A stretch of 64,000 nucleotides of DNA from Bradyrhizobium glycinis (GTDB lineage Bacteria; Pseudomonadota; Alphaproteobacteria; Rhizobiales; Xanthobacteraceae). Positions 8,139 to 17,417 of the stretch are shown here, one piece after another. The position numbers and the translations under genes are program-made. The notes below the pieces were generated by a model. It worked only from the letters and a program-made list of their open reading frames with translations. It did no database searches and had not been told where the DNA came from. The stretch's first letter is position 1. The number at the start of each line of letters is the position of its first letter. The stretch lies in assembly GCF_016031655.1 (NCBI RefSeq), contig NZ_JACCHQ010000002.1:62001-126000 (forward strand), read 5' to 3'.

Positions 8139-9416
8139 ATGACAAAACACACCTACATTCCCCGTACCACCAACTACACGCTCAATCCCGGCGACGAACT
8201 CAACGACTTGCGGATGTCGGACCAGGTCCGGCCGCTTTACGATCACGTCAAGAAGTTCATTCGCGACACCGTCGAGCCGATGTCGATCGAGTTCGCCAAG
8301 GCCGGCGAAGGCAAGGAAGATCGCTGGAGCTTTACGCCGAAGCAGCTCGAAGTGCTGGAGAAAGCGAAGAACAAGGCCAAGCAGGAAGGCCTCTGGAACT
8401 TCTTCCTGCCCGATGACGAGACCGGCCAAGGCCTGAAGAACCTCGACTACGCCTATATCGCGGCCGAGCTCGGCAAGAGTCCGCTGGCCTCGGAGACCAT
8501 GAACTGCTCGGCGCCCGACACCGGCAACATGGAGGTGCTGGAACGCGTCGGCACCAAGGAGCAGAAGGAGAAGTGGCTGAAGCCGCTGCTCAACGGCGAG
8601 ATCCGCTCGGCCTACGTCATGACCGAGCCGAACGTCGCCTCCTCCGACGCCAAGAACATCTCGACCACCGCAAAGCTGGTCGGCGATGAATGGGTGATCA
8701 ACGGCGAGAAGTACTACATCTCGGGTCTCGGTGATCCCCGCTGCAAGATCCTCATCGTGATGGTGAAGACCAATCCGAACGCGCCGCCGAGCAAGCAGCA
8801 GTCGCAGATCCTGGTGCCGCGCGACACGCCTGGCGTCGAGGTGCTCGGGCCGATGTACGTATTCGGCCAGGACCACGCCCCGCGCGGCCACATGCACATG
8901 CGCTTCAACAATGTGCGGGTGCCGAAGGAGAACATCCTGCTCGGCGAAGGCCGCGGCTTCGAGATCTCGCAGCTCCGCCTCGGCCCGGGCCGCATCCATC
9001 ACTGCATGCGCACCATCGGCAAGGCCGAGAAGGCGCTCGACCTGATGGTGCAGCGTGGCCTCACCCGCGAGGCCTTCGGCAAGAAGATCGCCCATCTCGG
9101 CGGCAACATGCAGATCATCGCGCAGGCGCGCTGCGAGATCGAGGCGATGCGGCTGATGGTCCTGAAAGCCGCCAAGGCGATGGACGTGCTCGGCAACAAG
9201 GAGGCCCGCGTCTGGGTCTCCATGGTCAAGGCCATGGTGCCCGAGCGCGCCTGCAAGATCATCGATCAGGCCATCCAGATGCACGGCGCCACCGGCATCT
9301 CGCATTGGACCCCGCTCGCCGAGATGTACCAGGATGTGCGGCACCTGCGCTTCGCCGACGGTCCGGACGAGGTGCACTGGATGGTGGTGGGCCGCCACGA
9401 GCTGAGCATGGCGTGA
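8139..9416 (+). CDS. Acyl-CoA dehydrogenase, ACAD10/11-like
   Basis: A 425-residue acyl-CoA dehydrogenase starting MTKHTYIPR behind GGGAGGACCA. Middle-domain motifs are VMTEPNVASSDAKN and YYISGLGDPRC. The C-terminal domain has LTREAFGKKIAHLGG and MHGATGISHWTPLAEMYQDVRHLRFADGPDEVHW. In that last motif an aspartate replaces the MCAD-type catalytic glutamate, and the DGPDEVH signature is the one I know from ACAD10/11. Those proteins carry a kinase domain like the one encoded at 4624-5610. This makes it the best local candidate for the dehydrogenase-fold enzyme that processes a 4-phosphoacyl-CoA. The assignment is an inference. Confidence 0.88.
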   Translation: MTKHTYIPRTTNYTLNPGDELNDLRMSDQVRPLYDHVKKFIRDTVEPMSIEFAKAGEGKEDRWSFTPKQLEVLEKAKNKAKQEGLWNFFLPDDETGQGLKNLDYAYIAAELGKSPLASETMNCSAPDTGNMEVLERVGTKEQKEKWLKPLLNGEIRSAYVMTEPNVASSDAKNISTTAKLVGDEWVINGEKYYISGLGDPRCKILIVMVKTNPNAPPSKQQSQILVPRDTPGVEVLGPMYVFGQDHAPRGHMHMRFNNVRVPKENILLGEGRGFEISQLRLGPGRIHHCMRTIGKAEKALDLMVQRGLTREAFGKKIAHLGGNMQIIAQARCEIEAMRLMVLKAAKAMDVLGNKEARVWVSMVKAMVPERACKIIDQAIQMHGATGISHWTPLAEMYQDVRHLRFADGPDEVHWMVVGRHELSMA

Positions 9417-9420
9417 GGCC

Positions 9421-9506
9421 GTAGGGCGGATTAGCGAAGCGTAATCCGCCGAGCGTATGCGGGACGAAGAAGGGCGGATTACGCCTTTCGGCTAATCCGC
9501 CCTACG
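9421..9506. repeat. Palindromic repeat, family C (GTAGGGCGGATTA...TAATCCGCCCTAC)
   Basis: Nearly perfect terminal inverted repeats GTAGGGCGGATTAGC / GCTAATCCGCCCTAC with an internal pair GTAATCCGCC / GGCGGATTAC. It is the only copy in the window. It fills the gap between the convergent dehydrogenase and glutathione-transferase genes. Confidence 0.8.
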
Positions 9507-9511
9507 AAACC

Positions 9512-10384
9512 TCACGTCACCGGTGCTAGCTTGTCCTGCGTCTTGGTTTCGAAATCGGATGCGTCGTGGCGCTCGTGGAGCTGGCTGGCAGGATCGCCGG
9601 AGACGCGGTTGACCATGCGGCCGCGCTTCACGGCCGGGCGCTTGGCGATCTGGTCGGTCCAGCGCTGCACGTTCTTGTAATCCTGCACCGACAAGAATTC
9701 GCCGGCGCCATAGACCAGCCCCTTGGCGAGCGCGCCATACCAGGGCCACACCGCGATGTCGGCGATCGTGTAGTCCTTGCCGGCGAGATATTCGTTGTCG
9801 GCGAGACGCCGGTCGAGCACGTCGAGTTGGCGCTTGGTCTCCATCGCGAAACGGTCGATCGCGTATTCGATCTTGGTTGGCGCATAGGCGTAGAAGTGGC
9901 CGAAGCCGCCACCAAGATAGGGCGCACTGCCCATTTGCCAGAACAGCCAGGACATCGCCTCCGTGCGGGCCTTGATGTCCTTCGGCAGGAAGGCGCCGAA
10001 CTTCTCGGCGAGGTAGAACAGGATCGAGCCTGACTCGAACACCCGGATCGGCTCGGGGCCGGAGCGATCCATCAGTGCCGGGATCTTGGAATTCGGATTG
10101 ATCTCGACGAAGCCGCTGCCGAACTGCTCGCCGTTGCCGATCCTGATCAGCCAGGCGTCGTATTCGGCGCCCTTATGGCCGAGCGCCAGGAGCTCCTCCA
10201 GCATCACGGTGACCTTGACCCCGTTCGGCGTCGCCAGCGAGTAGAGCTGAAGCGGATGCTTGCCGACCGGCAGCTCCTTGTCGTGGGTGGGGCCGGCGAT
10301 CGGGCGGTTGATGTTGGCGAACTGCCCGCCGTTCTCCTTGTTCCAGGTCCAGACTTTGGGCGGCACGTAAGGGGTATCGGTCAT
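9512..10384 (-). CDS. yghU: Glutathione S-transferase family protein, YghU type
   Basis: A 290-residue nu-class glutathione transferase (disulfide-bond oxidoreductase type). Residues 1-60 (MTDTPYVPPKVWTWNKENGG...) match the extended N-terminal arm of E. coli YghU, which is 288 residues. The thioredoxin-like domain includes YSLATPNGVKVTVMLEELLA, with NSKIPALMD and FESGSILFYLAEKFG at the glutathione site. The helical C-terminal domain follows (DNEYLAGKDYTIADIAVWPWYG). The ATG at 10384 has CGGAG 6 bp upstream. Upstream in-frame codons to 10636 run through repeat DNA and are not coding. It probably acts in peroxide or disulfide reduction in the cytosol. Confidence 0.9.
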   Translation of the reverse strand: MTDTPYVPPKVWTWNKENGGQFANINRPIAGPTHDKELPVGKHPLQLYSLATPNGVKVTVMLEELLALGHKGAEYDAWLIRIGNGEQFGSGFVEINPNSKIPALMDRSGPEPIRVFESGSILFYLAEKFGAFLPKDIKARTEAMSWLFWQMGSAPYLGGGFGHFYAYAPTKIEYAIDRFAMETKRQLDVLDRRLADNEYLAGKDYTIADIAVWPWYGALAKGLVYGAGEFLSVQDYKNVQRWTDQIAKRPAVKRGRMVNRVSGDPASQLHERHDASDFETKTQDKLAPVT

Positions 10385-10506
10385 GCGGAGCTCCGGGAAA
10401 AAGGATGCGTCTGCATTAATTAGCCCGCAAACGGCCGATGGCAAGGGCGCCGCAATGCATTGCCGGACGGGACAACTCTGCGTTTTGTCATGGCAGCCCC
10501 TCCCCG

Positions 10507-10560
10507 CCGTCATTCCGGGGCCGGGTTCTCGCTTGCGCGAGCCCCGGAACGAGGGCGCCA
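10507..10560. repeat. Short inverted repeat of the CATTCCGGG type
   Basis: CATTCCGGGGC and CGAGCCCCGGAACG face each other around TTCTCGCTTGCGCGAG, itself a small hairpin. This sits in the 329-bp intergenic stretch 10385-10713 between divergent genes. That stretch otherwise holds only presumed promoters, and I see no coding potential in it. Confidence 0.65.
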
Positions 10561-10713
10561 CTTGGGGCGCCGCCGCCTTTGGCCCGTCGGATAGAGCGCA
10601 ACGTCTACGCACAAGATGCCTCGCCGAATCCGGCATGTCATCGATCGGCTAGCGTCACGTTGCTTTGGCAGCGAAAGCAGCGAGAATGCGAAGCCTGCCG
10701 CCGGGAGAGAGCC

Positions 10714-11847
10714 ATGAAATCGCCGATCTGCGACATGCTGGGGATCGAATTCCCGCTGCTCGCCTTCAGTCATTGCCGCGACGTCGTTGCCGCCGTCAGC
10801 CGGGCCGGCGGGTTTGGCGTGTTGGGCGCGACGGTGCATATGCCGGATACGCTCGAGCGTGAGCTGAGGTGGATCGACGATCAGGTCGACGGCAAGCCCT
10901 ACGGCATCGACGTTCTGATCCCGGAAAACATCTCGACCGCGGGCGAGAAGGACGTCACCTGGAAGAGCCTGGAAGCGCGCGTGCCGCAACAGCACCGCAA
11001 CTACACGCGCGATCTCCTGAAGAAGTACGACATCGAGCTGACCACCACCGACGTCGCGGACAACCAGCCGCAGCCGTTCGACGGCAAGACCGCGCTCCAG
11101 CTGCTCGAGGTCTCCTTCAATCATCCGATCCGCCTCATCGCCAATGCGCTGGGCGTGCCGCCAAAGGCGATGATCGAGATGGGCAAGAAGCATGGCGTGC
11201 CGGTCGCAGCGCTGGTCGGCGCCAAGGAGCACGCGCTGCGGCAGGTCGCGGCCGGCGTCGACATCCTCGTGGTGCAGGGCACCGAGGCCGGCGGCCATTG
11301 CGGCGAGGTCTCGACCATGGTGCTGGTGCCGGAGGTGATCAAGGCGATCAAGCCGATCCGCGACGTGCCGGTGCTGGCGGCCGGCGGCATCATGACGGGA
11401 CGGCAGATGGCGGCCTGCATGGCGATGGGCGCGGCCGGTGCCTGGACCGGCTCGGTGTGGCTCGCAACAATGGAGGCAGAGACCACGGAGATTTTTCGCG
11501 AGAAGATGATCGCGGCCTCCTCGCGCGATGCGGTGCGCTCGAAGGGCCGCACCGGCAAACCGGCGCGGCAGCTCCGCTCGGTCTGGACCGATGCCTGGGA
11601 CCGCGCGCCGGACAGCCCGGGCGCGCTGCCGATGCCGCTGCAAAGCATCATCAGCCGCGACGCCTTCCATTCGATCGACCGGGCCGCCGCAAGCGGCAAC
11701 GCCAAGGCGCGCGATCTCGTCAGCTATTTCGTCGGCCAGGGCGTCGGCCTGATCGACAGCGTGAAATCGGCGGGCGCCGTGGTGCAGGAGTTCAAGCAGG
11801 ATTTCGCCGAAGCGGTCGAGCACATGAATGCGCTGGTGGCGGAGTAG
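10714..11847 (+). CDS. Nitronate monooxygenase family protein
   Basis: An FMN-dependent TIM-barrel enzyme of 377 residues that oxidises nitronates or related carbanion-forming compounds. The barrel opens with ICDMLGIEFPLLAFSHCRDVVAAVSRAGGFGVLG. The FMN phosphate-binding part shows VVQGTEAGGHCGEVSTMVLVPEV and then PVLAAGGIMTGRQMAACMAMGAAGAWTGSVWLA. The TEAGGH histidine is the usual catalytic position. Start at the ATG at 10714 after GGGAGAGAGCC. Enzymes of this family are often placed beside acyl-CoA genes in actinobacteria and rhizobia. The substrate is not evident. Confidence 0.9.
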   Translation: MKSPICDMLGIEFPLLAFSHCRDVVAAVSRAGGFGVLGATVHMPDTLERELRWIDDQVDGKPYGIDVLIPENISTAGEKDVTWKSLEARVPQQHRNYTRDLLKKYDIELTTTDVADNQPQPFDGKTALQLLEVSFNHPIRLIANALGVPPKAMIEMGKKHGVPVAALVGAKEHALRQVAAGVDILVVQGTEAGGHCGEVSTMVLVPEVIKAIKPIRDVPVLAAGGIMTGRQMAACMAMGAAGAWTGSVWLATMEAETTEIFREKMIAASSRDAVRSKGRTGKPARQLRSVWTDAWDRAPDSPGALPMPLQSIISRDAFHSIDRAAASGNAKARDLVSYFVGQGVGLIDSVKSAGAVVQEFKQDFAEAVEHMNALVAE

Positions 11848-11853
11848 TCACCC

Positions 11854-11936
11854 CGTCTTCATTGCGAGCGCAGCGAAGCAATCCAGGCTGCCGCCGCGGA
11901 AAGATTCTGGATTGCTTCGCTGCGCTCGCAATGACG
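11854..11936. repeat. REP-like palindromic repeat, family A
   Basis: CGTCTTCATTGCGAGCGCAGCGAAGC and GCTTCGCTGCGCTCGCAATGACG arms enclosing CAATCCAGG...TTCTGGATTG with a CCGCCGCGG core. It lies between two co-directional genes. Confidence 0.85.
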
Positions 11937-11969
11937 AACAACTGATATCGTGAATTGAAGCAAGAAGAG

Positions 11970-13478
11970 ATGACCAATATCCCCGAAGACCGCATCCCCG
12001 TCATCGTCGGCATCGGCGAGATCGTCGACCGCCCGAACGAGATCACCGAGGGTCTCGAACCTCTCGACCTGCTCGAACAGGCGCTGCGGCGCACCGAACA
12101 AGACGCCGGTGCGAAACTGCTCGGCGAGGTACAATCGCTCGACGTCGTCAATTTCCTGAGCTGGCGCTATCGCGATCCGGAGCAGCTTTTGGCGCAGCGC
12201 CTCGGCATCTCACCCCCGCATTGCCATTACGGTCCGGTCGGCGGCGAGAGCCCGATCCGCTATATCCACGAGGCGGCCCAGCGCATCGCGCGCGGCGAGT
12301 GCAGCGTGGCGGCGATCTGCGGCGCGGAGGCGCAATCGACCGCGACCAAGGCGGAGCGCGCCGGTGTCAAGCTGCCGTGGACGCCATTCGCCCATGACGT
12401 CGAGGAGCCCAAGCGCGGCGCGGCATTCCAGAAGCCGTTAGCGGTGAAGCTCGGCGTGTTTCGGCCTGTGACCGTCTATCCATTCTATGAAGCGGCCTCC
12501 TCTGCGCATTGGGGGCAGACGCCGCGCGAAGCCATGGCGGAATCAGGCACGCTGTGGTCGCGCTATTCGGACGCCGCCGCGCAGAATCCAAATGCTTGGC
12601 TGAAGCGGCGTTATGCGCCGGAGGAGATCACGACGCCGACCGCGGACAACCGGCTGATCGCCTGGCCCTACAACAAGCTGATGGTGGCCAACCCCAGCGT
12701 CAACATGGGCGGTGCGCTGCTGCTCGCCAGTCTCGCCAAGGCGCGGGCGGCCGGGGTCGCCGAAGAAAAACTGGTCTACCCGCTCGGCGGTGCCTCGGCG
12801 GAAGAGCCGCGCGACTATCTGTTGCGCGACCAGTTTTACGAAAGCCACCCGCAGAACGCCGTGCTGAAAGCGGTGACGGATCTCGCCGGGCGCGACGGCA
12901 GACAATTCGACGCGATCGAGCTCTACAGCTGCTTCCCCTGCGTGCCCAAGATGGCGCGGCGGACGCTGGGCTTAGGTGCCGACGTGCAGCCGACCGTGAC
13001 CGGCGGCCTCACCTTCTTCGGCGCGCCGCTCAACACCTACATGACGCACGCGGCCTGCGCGATGGTGCGCCGTCTGCGCGACGGCGCCAGGCTCGGCCTG
13101 CTCTATGGCCAGGGCGGCTTCGTCACCAAGCACCACGCGCTGGTGGTGTCGAAGACGCCGCCGCGCGAGGCGCTGGCGCAGGAAACGAGCGTGCAGGCCG
13201 AGGCCGACCGCAACAAGCGCGCGGTGCCGGAGTTCGTCGCTGAGGCCACTGGCAAGGGCAAGGTCGAGAGCTTCACCGTGCTCTACGGCCGTGGCGGCGA
13301 TGTCGAGCATGGCGTCGTGATGCTGCGAACGCACGACGATCGCCGCACGCTGGCGAGGATCCCGGCGAGCGACGGCGCGACGCTGGCGCATCTGCTCGAC
13401 ATGGATCGCACCCCGGTCGGCTCGCTCGGCGAGATCGCTATGGCAGCCGATGGTGTGCCGGAGTGGCGGGTGGCATAG
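11970..13478 (+). CDS. Thiolase-like acetyl-CoA acetyltransferase family protein
   Basis: A 502-residue protein that annotation pipelines would call acetyl-CoA acetyltransferase. It has the thiolase-type N-terminal layout (PVIVGIGEIVDRP, then a helix-strand alternation). However, the expected nucleophilic-cysteine segment reads HYGPVGGESP near residue 86-95, with no cysteine. The usual C-terminal GHPxGxSG/CxG segments are replaced by YGQGGFVTKHHALVVSK. A roughly 90-residue extra domain follows (VESFTVLYGRGGDVEHGVVMLR). It may be a thiolase-fold protein with altered chemistry. The ATG at 11970 has AAGAAGAG just upstream. It ends convergently 12 bp from the chemoreceptor gene. Confidence 0.82.
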   Translation: MTNIPEDRIPVIVGIGEIVDRPNEITEGLEPLDLLEQALRRTEQDAGAKLLGEVQSLDVVNFLSWRYRDPEQLLAQRLGISPPHCHYGPVGGESPIRYIHEAAQRIARGECSVAAICGAEAQSTATKAERAGVKLPWTPFAHDVEEPKRGAAFQKPLAVKLGVFRPVTVYPFYEAASSAHWGQTPREAMAESGTLWSRYSDAAAQNPNAWLKRRYAPEEITTPTADNRLIAWPYNKLMVANPSVNMGGALLLASLAKARAAGVAEEKLVYPLGGASAEEPRDYLLRDQFYESHPQNAVLKAVTDLAGRDGRQFDAIELYSCFPCVPKMARRTLGLGADVQPTVTGGLTFFGAPLNTYMTHAACAMVRRLRDGARLGLLYGQGGFVTKHHALVVSKTPPREALAQETSVQAEADRNKRAVPEFVAEATGKGKVESFTVLYGRGGDVEHGVVMLRTHDDRRTLARIPASDGATLAHLLDMDRTPVGSLGEIAMAADGVPEWRVA

Positions 13479-13490
13479 CGATTGCGCGCC

Positions 13491-15182
13491 TCACGCAGCG
13501 CGAACGCTCGTCAGGAACCTGCTGACCTCGGTCTTCAGCCGGCTCGAATCGTTGGACAGCATCTGCGCCGCGGACAGCACCTGCGAGGAGGCCGTGCCGG
13601 TCTCGGTCGCGCCTCGCTGCACGTCGGTGATGTTGGACGATACCTGCTGGGTGCCGTGAGCGGCCTGCTGCACGTTGCGGGCGATCTCCTGCGTCGCGGC
13701 GCCCTGCTCTTCCACCGCAGCCGCAATGGCCGAGGAGATCTCCGACAAGCGCTCGATGGTCGAGGAGATTTCCTTGATGGCCCCGACCGAGTCGTTGGTC
13801 GCCGCCTGGATGCCGGAAATCTGCTGGCCGATCTCGCCGGTCGCCTTCGCGGTCTGCTCCGCGAGCGCCTTCACCTCGGAGGCGACGACGGCAAAGCCGC
13901 GGCCGGCTTCGCCCGCGCGCGCCGCCTCGATGGTGGCGTTCAGCGCCAGCAGGTTGGTCTGGCCGGCGATGGTGTTGATCAGCTCGACCACGTCGCCGAT
14001 GCGCGCGGCGGCCTTGGACAATTCGCTGACGCGCTCGGTGGTGGCGCGGGCCTGACCGACGGCATCGCCCGCCATCCGCGCCGATTCCTGCACCTGACGG
14101 CTGATCTCGCCGACCGACGAGGCCATCTCCTCGGTCGCCGAAGCCACCGATTGCACGTTGGTGGAGGCTTCCTCCGAGGCGCCCGCCACCGTAGTCGCCA
14201 GCCGCTGCGAGCGGTCAGCGGTCGCAGTCAGGGTCGAGGCGGAAGCCTCTAACTGGCTCGAGGCTGACGACACGGTCTGCACGATCTCGCCGATCATCGT
14301 TTCGAATTCGCGGGTGATGTTGTCGACGCGGCGGCCACGCTCGATCTTGGCTTCGGCATCGGCCGCGGCGGCTTCGTCGGCGGCCTTCTTGGCGATCAGC
14401 GCCTCCTTGAAGATCTGGAGCACGTCGGCCATGACGCCGATCTCGGTCTTCTCGCCGCGATGCGGGACTTCGGCGGAGAGGTCGCCCCGGCCCAGCGCCT
14501 GCATCGGCAGGGTGATCGAGTTGATGCCGCTGGAGACGTCGCGGACGAGATAGAAGCTGACGGCGATGCCGATGACGATGGCAGCGCCGAGAATGGCCGA
14601 GACTAGCATGAAGGTATAGGCGTAGCTGTCGGCGGCATCGGTGGCTGCCTGGTTGCCACCCTTGGTGTTGAGATCGATGTCCTTCTGCAGGACCTCGTCG
14701 GACTTCAGGCCGATCTTGTTGACCGTCTTGGTGTTGAGCTCATGCGACGCATGCGGAACCTTGCCCGCCTCCATGCGCGACAGTTCCATGACATCCTCAG
14801 CGCCCTTCTGGTACTCGGCCCACAGCTTCGACCACTCCGCATAGAGCGCCCGCTCTTCCGGCGAGGTGATCATCGGCTCGTAGTTCTTTCGAGCCTTGGC
14901 CAACATCTCCGTGACAGTCGCCGCAGTCTGTTCCGCCGCCAGCTTTTCATCGAGCGTCTCGGACAACATGTGCTCGCGGACTACGTTGCGATAGGTGATG
15001 ACGGCGGCCCGGATCTCGCCCAGCACCCGCACGCTCGGCATCCAGTTCGTCGTGATGTCGACCGTATTGGCGTTCATCGACCGCATCTTCATGATGGCGA
15101 GCAGGCCCATGCCGGCCATCGCGACGAGCAGGAACGCCACGACACTGATGATCTTGGCGCGGATGGAAATGTTGGCGAACAT
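13491..15182 (-). CDS. Methyl-accepting chemotaxis protein
   Basis: A transmembrane chemoreceptor of 563 residues. The first membrane helix is near residues 10-30 ([20 protein letters not shown]), followed by a four-helix-bundle periplasmic sensor to about residue 190 and a second helix near 190-210 ([23 protein letters not shown]). A HAMP linker and a long coiled-coil signalling domain follow. The hairpin tip that contacts CheA/CheW is [35 protein letters not shown]. There is no obvious CheR/CheB pentapeptide at the C-terminus. It is a lone gene and its ligand is unknown. Proximity to the acid-sugar genes is suggestive only. Confidence 0.94.
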   Translation of the reverse strand: MFANISIRAKIISVVAFLLVAMAGMGLLAIMKMRSMNANTVDITTNWMPSVRVLGEIRAAVITYRNVVREHMLSETLDEKLAAEQTAATVTEMLAKARKNYEPMITSPEERALYAEWSKLWAEYQKGAEDVMELSRMEAGKVPHASHELNTKTVNKIGLKSDEVLQKDIDLNTKGGNQAATDAADSYAYTFMLVSAILGAAIVIGIAVSFYLVRDVSSGINSITLPMQALGRGDLSAEVPHRGEKTEIGVMADVLQIFKEALIAKKAADEAAAADAEAKIERGRRVDNITREFETMIGEIVQTVSSASSQLEASASTLTATADRSQRLATTVAGASEEASTNVQSVASATEEMASSVGEISRQVQESARMAGDAVGQARATTERVSELSKAAARIGDVVELINTIAGQTNLLALNATIEAARAGEAGRGFAVVASEVKALAEQTAKATGEIGQQISGIQAATNDSVGAIKEISSTIERLSEISSAIAAAVEEQGAATQEIARNVQQAAHGTQQVSSNITDVQRGATETGTASSQVLSAAQMLSNDSSRLKTEVSRFLTSVRAA

Positions 15183-15350
15183 AATCGGATCTCGTTGTGC
15201 TGGCGCGGATGCGCGTCGAAGCTCTAAGAATCAACCAAAGAGGAGCTGCGGCGACATCTGAGCGCAGAGCACCTGCGCAAATGTTAACTGCGGCTCCGTA
15301 CGAGTACCGAAGCCGAAAGAAATGAACGATGGGCTAAGGAGGCTCTGCGC

Positions 15351-16625
15351 TCAGCGCATGAGCCTAAGCGCATCGGAGAAGAAGTCCGGACCGCCAAAAT
15401 TTCCAGATTTCAAAGCGAGCAACATCTCGCCGGAGCTTGCACCTACCGCGCGTAGCACCGGGACTCCCGCCGCAATCTCCACTCCTACGAGAAATCCGGG
15501 AATCTTCAACCGATCGACCACGGCGCCGGATGTCTCGCCACCGGCGACGATCAAGCGACGGACCCCGGCCTGCACCAGCCCCTCCGCGATCCCGGCCATG
15601 GCCTGCTCGATGGCGTGGCCTGCGGCATCGCGGCCATGGCGTGCCTGCACGGCCGCGACGGCGTCCGGCGTCGCGCTCGAAGCGATCAGCACCGGACCTT
15701 CCGCAAGCCGCGGCCTTGCCCAGTCCAGCGCACGCTGCGCTTCAGCGGCGCCCGCGACGATCCGTTCCGGATCGAGATGAAGCACCGGCATGATGCGTTC
15801 GGCGCTGGCGATCTGCTGAAGCGTCGCCTGCGAGCAGCTGCCGGCAAGGCATGCCGCCAGGCCGCCGACGGCTGCGCCGGTTTCGCCGCTCGGCGCCGGC
15901 TTCACCTTGCCCGTCGACACCAGCGCGCGCGCAAGCCCCAGGCCCATGCCGGACGCGCCGACCGACAGAAGGTGTTCGGCGGCCACGAGCCCGATGGTCT
16001 CGAGGTCGCGGTCGAACACGGCGTCGACGATCGCAGCACCGATGCCCTTGGCGGCGAGCTCGGCCAGCCGTGCCCGCACGGCGTTCGCGCCGCGCGTGAC
16101 GGTGGCGAGATCGACGAGGCCGACCTGCGTCCTGCTCTGGCGCGCCAGCACGCGCACCAGGTTGGAATCATGCATCGGGTTGAGCGGATGAACCTTGAGC
16201 GGGCTCTCGTTGAGCGGCACGGCGCCGACGAACAGATTGCCCTGATAGACGGTGCGCCCGGTCTCCGGAAAGGCCGGCGTCACGAGCACGTTCGCCTCGC
16301 CGCAATCGGTGCGCAGCGCGTCCATGACTGGTCCGATATTGCCGGCATCAGTGGAATCGAAGGTCGAGCAGATCTTGAACAGCACGTGGCCCGCACCGCG
16401 GCCGCGCAGCCATTTGTCCGCCGCGCGCGAGCGCGATACGGCAAGGCCGGCCTCGATCGAGCGGCTCTTCAGCGACACCACGACGGCATCGACCTCGGGC
16501 AGCGCCAGATCGTCGGCAGGTATGCCGATGGTCTGGACGGTGCGCAGGCCCGCGCGCGTCAGCGTGTTGGCGAGATCGGAGGCGCCCGTGTAGTCGTCGG
16601 CGATGCAGCCCAAGGCAAGGGTCAC
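15351..16625 (-). CDS. otnK: 3-oxo-tetronate kinase (four-carbon acid sugar kinase family)
   Basis: A DUF1537-type kinase of 424 residues that phosphorylates 3-oxo-tetronate to the 4-phosphate. The N-terminal substrate domain begins [24 protein letters not shown], the hallmark DDxTGA motif. The C-terminal ATP domain carries [16 protein letters not shown] and the glycine-rich [21 protein letters not shown]. The start is a GTG at 16625 overlapping the otnI stop codon (GTGA). It is the last gene of ltnD-otnI-otnK. The decarboxylase otnC is divergent at 18440. Together they convert a tetronate such as threonate to dihydroxyacetone phosphate and CO2, a well-described pathway. Confidence 0.93.
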   Translation of the reverse strand: MTLALGCIADDYTGASDLANTLTRAGLRTVQTIGIPADDLALPEVDAVVVSLKSRSIEAGLAVSRSRAADKWLRGRGAGHVLFKICSTFDSTDAGNIGPVMDALRTDCGEANVLVTPAFPETGRTVYQGNLFVGAVPLNESPLKVHPLNPMHDSNLVRVLARQSRTQVGLVDLATVTRGANAVRARLAELAAKGIGAAIVDAVFDRDLETIGLVAAEHLLSVGASGMGLGLARALVSTGKVKPAPSGETGAAVGGLAACLAGSCSQATLQQIASAERIMPVLHLDPERIVAGAAEAQRALDWARPRLAEGPVLIASSATPDAVAAVQARHGRDAAGHAIEQAMAGIAEGLVQAGVRRLIVAGGETSGAVVDRLKIPGFLVGVEIAAGVPVLRAVGASSGEMLLALKSGNFGGPDFFSDALRLMR

Positions 16626-17404
16626 GGCTTCACTCCCGCATAGGGTGTGAACCAGGCAAGGCCATCGGTGGTCTTGCCGCGCGGATTGTATTCGCAGCCG
16701 ACGAAGCCGGCATAGCCGAGCCGGTCGAGCTCATCGAATAGGAATGGATAGTTCAGCTCCTCGCCGTCGGGCTCGTTGCGCGAGGGAATGCTGGCGATCT
16801 GGATATGGCCGATGATCGGCATCATCTCGCGCAGCCGCATGGTGACGTCGCCATGGATGATCTGGCAGTGATAGATGTCGAACTGGAGTTTCAGGTTCGC
16901 AAGCCTCAGCTCCTGGATGAGATCCCGCGCGAAGCCGAAATCGTTGAGGAAGTAGCCGGGCACGTTGCGCGCATTGATCGGCTCGATCACGACGTCGATG
17001 CCGTGGGGCGCGAAGAACTCGGCAGTCCACGCCACCGACTTGTAAAACGCCTCGATCGCGACGCGCTCGCTGCGGTTGGCGATGCCGGCCATCAGGTGCA
17101 GGCGCTTGACGCCGGTCGCCTTGGCATAAGGCAGCGCCGTCTCCAGGCTCGCCTTGAGATCGGAGAAGCGCGCCGGCAGCGCGGCAAAGCCCTTCTCGCC
17201 AGCGTTCCAGTCGCCCGGCGGGAGGTTGAACAGCGCCTGGGTCAGGCCGTTGCGCTTGAGCCGTTCGCCGACGGCCTCGGCGGGATGCTCGTAGGGAAAC
17301 AGGAACTCGACCGCGGTGAAGCCCGCTTGCGCAGCGGCGTCGAAGCGGTCGAGGAACGGCACCTCGGTGAACATCATCGAGAGATTGGCGGCGAAACGGG
17401 GCAT
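16622..17404 (-). CDS. otnI: 2-oxo-tetronate isomerase (hydroxypyruvate isomerase family)
   Basis: A 260-residue xylose-isomerase-like TIM barrel, MPRFAANLSMMFTEVPFLDRFDAAAQAGF. Metal-site segments are VIEPINARNVPGYF (glutamate), LQFDIYHCQIIHGD (aspartate/histidine), IGHIQIASIPSRNEP and FVGCEYNPRG (glutamate). The family includes Hyi and OtnI. The setting between ltnD and otnK favours the 2-oxo- to 3-oxo-tetronate isomerase. I start it at the ATG at 17404, 13 bp after ltnD ends. Upstream in-frame codons overlap ltnD coding sequence. Confidence 0.9.
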   Translation of the reverse strand: MPRFAANLSMMFTEVPFLDRFDAAAQAGFTAVEFLFPYEHPAEAVGERLKRNGLTQALFNLPPGDWNAGEKGFAALPARFSDLKASLETALPYAKATGVKRLHLMAGIANRSERVAIEAFYKSVAWTAEFFAPHGIDVVIEPINARNVPGYFLNDFGFARDLIQELRLANLKLQFDIYHCQIIHGDVTMRLREMMPIIGHIQIASIPSRNEPDGEELNYPFLFDELDRLGYAGFVGCEYNPRGKTTDGLAWFTPYAGVKP

Positions 17405-17417
17405 CGGAGATCCTCTG

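Noticed and set aside
7980..9398. A 472-codon antisense frame opposite the ACAD10/11-like gene
   Set aside because: Its His/Leu/Asp-rich translation has no domain, and the plus-strand protein is a full-length dehydrogenase.
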